A program made the translations under genes and the position numbers. 64,000 nucleotides of DNA from positions 1-64,000 of the forward strand of contig CAZKFM010000011.1 in the NCBI GenBank assembly GCA_964552195.1, written 5' to 3'. The notes below the pieces were generated by a model that was given only the letters and a program-made list of their open reading frames with translations, had not been told where the DNA came from and made no database searches. Source of the DNA: CAZKAP01 sp964552195. GTDB taxonomy: Bacteria > Bacteroidota > Bacteroidia > Flavobacteriales > Flavobacteriaceae. Shown in pieces: positions 60,138 through 64,000 of this stretch (positions within the stretch are counted from its first letter, which is position 1; each line of letters begins with the position of its first letter).

Positions 60138-61214
60138 ATGAGGTCACGTATCACGCTTAAGGCGATCGCTCAGGAGCTAGGAGTTTCGATATCAACGGTT
60201 TCCAAGGCGCTCCACAACCACAAGGACATCAGCCTGGAGAACCGCAAGCGGATACAGAATTACGCAAGGGAGCACAATTACCAGCCGAACAGTGTGGCCC
60301 TGAATCTCAAGAACCGGCATACCCGAAAAATAGGGGTCATCATACCGGAGATTGTGCACTATTTTTTCTCTGAAGTCATAGCTGGTGTAGAAGAGATTGC
60401 TCAGGCCAACGGATATCAGGTACTCATAGGGGTATCCAACGAGTCGGTCATACGCGAAGCCTTCAACCTTGATATGATGTTGTCTTCCGGCGTGGATGGT
60501 TTCCTCATTTCCCTGTCTAAGGAGACATTTCGAAACCAGGAACGGGCCCATCTGGACAATCTGCTGCAGGAAGGGGTCCCTGTTGTCATGTTTGACCGTG
60601 TGATGGAACAGCTCATGTGCCATCAGGTCGTCATAGACGATTACGAGAGCGGATACCGCTCTGCGCAATACCTGCTGGAACGCGGATGCCGCCGCATACT
60701 GATCATTTCCACAGAGGACTATCTCCGGATCGGTAACCTGCGCAGTCGGGGGGCTCAGAAGGCTATAGAGGACTGGGGGCTGGAGTGGGACAAGAAGCTG
60801 GAGTTAGCCGTGGACTACAGGGAGGGTTTGCTCGAGAACAGCAAGCACATGGAGGAACAGATTGGAAAGGTTTTCGATGCCTTTCCCGATATAGATGGAG
60901 TATTCTGTGTAAACGAAGTGGCAGCCTTTACCGCTCTGAACATTGCAATGGATCGGGGTAAACGCATACCCGAGGATCTTCAGATCATTGGATTCTCCAA
61001 TGGCATACTGTCGAAATTATCCAGGCCCCAGCTCACCACGGTCGATCAGCACGGAAAGGAAATTGGCCGAAGGGCAGCCCAGGTACTCATCGATCAGCTG
61101 AAATCGGATAGTCAGCCTGAGGCATTCAGCAAGTATCTGGTTCATACTGACATTATAGCGCGAAGCAGTACCCTGCCTAAAGCCGAAGACGGGGATGAAC
61201 GTTCAGGAGCTTGA
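60138..61214 (+). CDS. LacI-family transcription regulator of the sus locus
   Basis: The 358-aa protein has an N-terminal helix-turn-helix (LKAIAQELGVSISTVSKAL), the hinge helix (PNSVALNLKNR) and a periplasmic-binding-protein-like sugar domain (KIGVIIPEIVHYFFSEVIAG, MFDRVMEQLMCHQVVIDDYE, DGVFCVNEVAAFTALNIAM). It would respond to maltose or another sugar and control the divergent susC operon. I used ATG 60138; a TTG at 60117 would add seven residues before the HTH. Its 3' end overlaps the convergent DUF2452 gene by 12 bases. Confidence 0.93.
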   Translation: MRSRITLKAIAQELGVSISTVSKALHNHKDISLENRKRIQNYAREHNYQPNSVALNLKNRHTRKIGVIIPEIVHYFFSEVIAGVEEIAQANGYQVLIGVSNESVIREAFNLDMMLSSGVDGFLISLSKETFRNQERAHLDNLLQEGVPVVMFDRVMEQLMCHQVVIDDYESGYRSAQYLLERGCRRILIISTEDYLRIGNLRSRGAQKAIEDWGLEWDKKLELAVDYREGLLENSKHMEEQIGKVFDAFPDIDGVFCVNEVAAFTALNIAMDRGKRIPEDLQIIGFSNGILSKLSRPQLTTVDQHGKEIGRRAAQVLIDQLKSDSQPEAFSKYLVHTDIIARSSTLPKAEDGDERSGA

Positions 61215-61640
61215 GATCCGCGCTTCCGATCCCGTTGACCGATCCAGGCGAAGCCAGCTGAAATCGGATTCCAGGCGGAAGCTGCCCAGGTGTTCAAAAC
61301 GGCATTCTTCCGGTGCGATTACGGACAAGAACGCCTGCTGCTGCGAGTCCCGGTAAAGGTGATACGCTTTTCCCACCACGGGCTCGAAATTAAACCGGGC
61401 GTTGTACACCAGTTGATTGTACTCGAGTCGCTCTTTCAGGATTTCGTATTGACGCCTGATCTCTTCAAATTCAGCTGCGAGCTTGTCATTGACGGCCTTT
61501 GAGCCTTGGCGCTTCCATCCGGTGAGCTGCTGGGGAACAATGCGCGGGGCCGAACGGTCGGTAGCATAGGGTCTGAGGAAGGCATCGTAACGCTGAGTGC
61601 CCTCGTTGTAGACGACCGAATCGGGTTTCTTCTGGCTCAT
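61203..61640 (-). CDS. DUF2452 family protein
   Basis: The 145-aa cytoplasmic protein matches the DUF2452 pattern: PRIVPQQLTGWKRQGSKAVNDKL, a helical EFEEIRRQYEILKERLEYNQLVY and the final FNFEPVVGKAYHLYRD with FLSVIAPEE. No function is known for this family. It lies 9 bp after the glutathione peroxidase gene in the same direction. Confidence 0.82.
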   Translation of the reverse strand: MSQKKPDSVVYNEGTQRYDAFLRPYATDRSAPRIVPQQLTGWKRQGSKAVNDKLAAEFEEIRRQYEILKERLEYNQLVYNARFNFEPVVGKAYHLYRDSQQQAFLSVIAPEECRFEHLGSFRLESDFSWLRLDRSTGSEARISSS

Positions 61641-61649
61641 TAGCTGACT

Positions 61650-62195
61650 TTAGTCCTTAAGCAAGGAGGTAATCTTCCGGCTCTCGGGAGAAGTAGTGGA
61701 GGCAAAGCTGCCAATCAATTTGCCCCCTGGACTAATGAGAAATTTGTGGAAGTTCCAGAGTATGCGGCTATTTCGTACCCCGTTGAGTTCCTTGCGCGTC
61801 AGCCAGCGATACAGCGGATGTGCTGCACTTCCTTTAACCTTGAGTTTAGCCGTCATGGGAAAGGTCACCCGGAACTCCCGGCTGCAGAACTCCTGTATTT
61901 CCTCTTCACTTCCGGGCTCCTGCCCTCCGAACTGGTTGCAGGGAGCACCTATAACCACAAGTCGGTCGCTAAACTCCTGGTATAAACGTTCCAGAGCCGC
62001 GTACTGGCCGGTAAAACCGCATTCGGAGGCTACATTGACGAACAGGAGGAATTTGCCCTTGAGCGGTTCCCAATCGATGGGGTTTCCTTCGATGCCCTGA
62101 ACCTCTATGTCGTAGAGGGATGGCCTGGAATTTTGAGATTCGCCGCGATTCCTGAGCTTATCGAAAGCCGAAGTCGAATTAAGTAGCCAGCCCAT
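61650..62195 (-). CDS. Glutathione peroxidase-family thiol peroxidase (Cys type)
   Basis: The 181-aa enzyme reduces hydroperoxides. It has the peroxidatic Cys at about 59 (NVASECGFTGQY), CNQFGGQEPGSEEEI with the conserved Gln, and NSRILWNFHKFLI with the catalytic Trp and Asn. Cysteine replaces selenocysteine. Bacterial forms usually use thioredoxin rather than glutathione. ATG 62195 begins 4 bp after folE ends. An earlier in-frame ATG at 62261 would lie within folE, so it is rejected. A short hydrophobic start (GWLLNSTSAF) is not a clear signal peptide. Confidence 0.9.
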   Translation of the reverse strand: MGWLLNSTSAFDKLRNRGESQNSRPSLYDIEVQGIEGNPIDWEPLKGKFLLFVNVASECGFTGQYAALERLYQEFSDRLVVIGAPCNQFGGQEPGSEEEIQEFCSREFRVTFPMTAKLKVKGSAAHPLYRWLTRKELNGVRNSRILWNFHKFLISPGGKLIGSFASTTSPESRKITSLLKD

Positions 62196-62199
62196 AGAT

Positions 62200-62898
62200 T
62201 TATTTAAGGTTACAGAGGTAATCCTGTAGTTCCCTCCGTTTATCCTGGTTTTCAAAAGCACCCGAATAGAAAGAGGTTACCGTGGATGAGGTATCGTCCT
62301 TTACTCCCCGCGATGCCACGCAGAGGTGTTTGGCATCGATGATCACGGCTACATCCTTAGTGCCCAGGGCTTCGATCAGCTCACTGCCTATCTGATTGGT
62401 CATGCGCTCCTGTACCTGAGGACGTTTCGCATAGTACTGAACGATTCGATTCAGCTTGGAGAGCCCTATGACCTTTCCGGATGAAATGTAGGCGACATGG
62501 GCCTTGCCAATGATCGGTACAAAATGGTGCTCGCAGTTTGAATAAAAACTGATGTCACGCTCCACGAGCATCTGATTGTAGTTGTACTTATTGTCGAACA
62601 GGGCCACCTTAGGTTTGTTGGCGGGATCGAGTCCGGAGAAGATTTCTTCGATGTACATCTTGGCCACCCGCTCGGGTGTACCTTTCAGAGAATCATCCGA
62701 TAGGTCAAGCCCCATAATTTCCATTATACCCTTGAAGTGAGCGGCGATGCGCTTTTTCTTGGATTCGTTGCTCTCCTCAAATGCATCGGATCGCATGGGT
62801 GTGTCCAGACCTGTGTACAGGTGGTCATCACCTATTTCTTCCGGGGTCAAATTACTGGCCTTAAGCAGGGTATTCAACACGGTTTCTTGCGGTTTCAT
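62200..62898 (-). CDS. folE: GTP cyclohydrolase I
   Basis: The 232-aa enzyme makes 7,8-dihydroneopterin triphosphate from GTP, the first step to folate, tetrahydrobiopterin-like pterins and queuosine. Zinc ligands are visible in SNCEHHFVPI (Cys and His) and in KHLCVASRG (Cys). The segments GKAHVAYISSGKVIGLSKLNRIV and RPQVQERMTNQI complete the core. The start overlaps the pterin synthase gene by 38 bases, so the pair is coupled. Two enzymes of one pterin route lie in order. Confidence 0.95.
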   Translation of the reverse strand: MKPQETVLNTLLKASNLTPEEIGDDHLYTGLDTPMRSDAFEESNESKKKRIAAHFKGIMEIMGLDLSDDSLKGTPERVAKMYIEEIFSGLDPANKPKVALFDNKYNYNQMLVERDISFYSNCEHHFVPIIGKAHVAYISSGKVIGLSKLNRIVQYYAKRPQVQERMTNQIGSELIEALGTKDVAVIIDAKHLCVASRGVKDDTSSTVTSFYSGAFENQDKRRELQDYLCNLK

Positions 62899-63295
62899 AA
62901 AGGGTAATTTTCAATTCGAGTTCATCGTCTAAATGAGGCCTGAGCCTCTCGAATATCCTTCGGGCGATATTTTCAGCCGTAGGATTCAGGCGTTCGAAAT
63001 CTGGTACTTCCAGATTGAGGTTCTTGTGGTCGAAGGGTTCGGTTACTTCGCGCTTAATCAGGTCCGACAGGACTTTTGCGTCCATGACGTAACCGGTATC
63101 CGGCTTACAGTATCCCGTGACTTTGACCTCCAGATCGTAATTATGACCGTGATAGTTGGGATTATTGCATTTCCCGAATACCTTCTGGTTCATCTCGTCC
63201 GACCACTCCGGGTTGTGTAACCGGTGCGCCGCATTGAAGTGTTCCTTTCTAATAACAGCCGTCTTATGATCCTGCTGGTTCCTTAATGAACTCAT
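62861..63295 (-). CDS. queD: 6-pyruvoyl-tetrahydropterin synthase/QueD family protein
   Basis: The 144-aa enzyme acts on dihydroneopterin triphosphate, the FolE product. Zinc ligands are H24 (FNAAHRL), H49 and H51 (YHGHNY), and the catalytic Cys43 is in GKCNNPNYHGH. The spacing between that Cys and HGH (CNNPNYHGH) is like the animal-type pyruvoyl-tetrahydropterin synthase rather than the short E. coli QueD form. Making tetrahydropterin, carboxy-tetrahydropterin for queuosine, or both is possible. An 11-bp inverted repeat lies upstream. Confidence 0.88.
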   Translation of the reverse strand: MSSLRNQQDHKTAVIRKEHFNAAHRLHNPEWSDEMNQKVFGKCNNPNYHGHNYDLEVKVTGYCKPDTGYVMDAKVLSDLIKREVTEPFDHKNLNLEVPDFERLNPTAENIARRIFERLRPHLDDELELKITLYETARNRVEYPA

Positions 63296-63334
63296 TTAGA
63301 CATTTTGTAGGCCAAATATCGGAAACCCATCTCG

Positions 63335-63370
63335 TATTGTTTAATAAAATATGTTAAAGATTAAACAATA
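63335..63370 (-). promoter_or_regulatory. 11-bp inverted repeat upstream of queD-folE
   Basis: TATTGTTTAAT (63335-63345) and ATTAAACAATA (63360-63370) are exact inverted copies with a 14-nt spacer. They lie 40-75 bp before the queD ATG and upstream of GATATTTG (63320-63313, minus strand), a near -7 element. Position suggests a regulator site. I cannot name the regulator. Confidence 0.5.
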
Positions 63371-63486
63371 TTACTGAGGTGCCTTCTCACTTTCGTTTTG
63401 GCCCGTAGTGAGGTAAGTAGGATGGCGTCTGTAATCCTTACAAATGCATAGTTTGAAAGAAGGCACAGATGCTAAGGATCTGGAGC

Positions 63487-63903
63487 TTAATGAGGTAATC
63501 GGGGCTTCAAAAGGCCGTAAACAAAGGTGCCCAGTATGGCTGAAGCCAACACGATGAGAACGGGCCAATATCCCGCGCCCACCAGTGTGTACATCGGTCC
63601 CGGACATGCCCCTGACAGTCCCCATCCCAGCCCGAAGAGGGCCCCGCCAATCAGCGTGCGGTAGTAGCCTTTTTCCTTGGGAGCGATCTGTATGGGTTCT
63701 CCCTGAAAGTCCCGGGCCTTAGTCCTTTTGATGTATTGCGTCCCTGCCAGGCCAATAGCCACTGCCGAACCGATGATGCCGTACATATGAAAGGATTCAA
63801 ACTGAAACATCTCGTAAATTCGAAACCAGGATGCCGCCTCGGATTTGTACATGATGATGCCAAAAACGGTTCCGGTAAGTATATAGTAGAGGGTCTTTTT
63901 CAT
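63487..63903 (-). CDS. YeeE/YedE-family half transporter (DUF6691-like)
   Basis: The 138-aa membrane protein has four helices and the motif GGALFGLGWGLSGACPGPMYTLVG, whose cysteine-proline pair is typical of YeeE/YedE sulfur-compound (thiosulfate-type) transporters. The protein covers about half of a full transporter. The partner half is encoded just upstream (63907 onward), three bases away, so the two probably assemble together. Between it and queD, 63296-63486 holds only the inverted repeat and AT-rich DNA. Confidence 0.85.
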   Translation of the reverse strand: MKKTLYYILTGTVFGIIMYKSEAASWFRIYEMFQFESFHMYGIIGSAVAIGLAGTQYIKRTKARDFQGEPIQIAPKEKGYYRTLIGGALFGLGWGLSGACPGPMYTLVGAGYWPVLIVLASAILGTFVYGLLKPRLPH

Positions 63904-63906
63904 GAT

Positions 63907-64000
63907 TTAGAAGAGTAATGGAAACAAGAGATGCACCGTGGTCAGCCCTCCGATGAAGAATCCGATGACGGCGAGCAGGGAAGGAATCTGCAGGTCGCTC
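63907..64000 (-). CDS. YeeE/YedE-family transporter, first half, C-terminal fragment only
   Basis: The last 30 codons before a TAA at 63909-63907 read LLAVIGFFIGGLTTVHLLFPLLF, a membrane helix like the end of the YeeE/YedE partner protein. The gene starts beyond the window edge. The call rests on the hydrophobic pattern and the coupled neighbour. Confidence 0.65.
   Translation of the reverse strand, partial: SDLQIPSLLAVIGFFIGGLTTVHLLFPLLF

Noticed and set aside
1..64000. CRISPR arrays, complete tRNA or rRNA genes, or a replication origin
   Set aside because: I found no regularly spaced repeats, no full tRNA cloverleaf and no rRNA-like or DnaA-box-rich sequence.

Overview
The window looks like a chromosome segment of a marine-type Flavobacteriaceae (Bacteroidetes) with a roughly balanced base composition. 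The signs are SusC/SusD/SusE proteins, a type IX secretion sorting domain, STN-type TonB-dependent receptors, a DUF4249 lipoprotein, a fused CcoN-CcoO cbb3 oxidase subunit, TAnnTTTG-type promoters and surface lipoproteins with acidic residues after the lipid cysteine. I cannot fix the genus from sequence alone.

Layout. 0-2.8 kb is an accessory zone: a cut-off IS3-family element, a 50-bp 3' piece of a tRNA-Leu(CAA) gene with GGGGCAT repeats on both sides, and a Fic-family protein gene lying between two copies of an 18-bp repeat that begins in the tRNA end. 2.9-6.2 kb holds an M23 peptidase, a lipid kinase and two exported proteins. 6.2-12.7 kb is a translationally coupled four-gene cassette (TonB-dependent receptor, DUF4249 lipoprotein, MG2-like exported protein and an unknown exported protein). 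12.9-14.2 kb codes thioredoxin and a two-heme-motif lipoprotein. 15.7-24.1 kb is a five-gene minus-strand array: two large unknown lipoproteins, an ECF sigma factor, a membrane TPR protein in the anti-sigma position and a secreted TPR-CHAT caspase-like protein. Two disrupted membrane-protein genes lie beside it (a frameshift at 14.4-14.8 kb and an in-frame TAA at 24.9 kb).

25.3-49.5 kb is a low-oxygen and energy region: two Crp/Fnr regulators, three universal stress proteins, the copper ATPase and the cbb3 oxidase operon with its assembly genes, an acetyl-CoA hydrolase family gene, hemN, tonB, and a usp-SLC13 transporter-pckA-pfk operon. Six FNR-like dyads (TGAT-N4-RTCA) sit in this region. 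Each is placed at exactly the same distance (36.5 nt, dyad centre to last base of the -7 box) from a TAnnTTTG-like element, and one dyad serves two divergent promoters. This predicts one oxygen- or redox-controlled regulon and is the best-supported new observation here.

49.5-61.2 kb is an alpha-glucan utilisation locus: lacI divergent from susC-susD-susE, then a secreted GH13 amylase and an esterase. 61.2-64 kb carries a DUF2452 gene, a glutathione peroxidase, folE with a 6-pyruvoyl-tetrahydropterin synthase family gene, and a split YeeE/YedE transporter pair that runs off the window.
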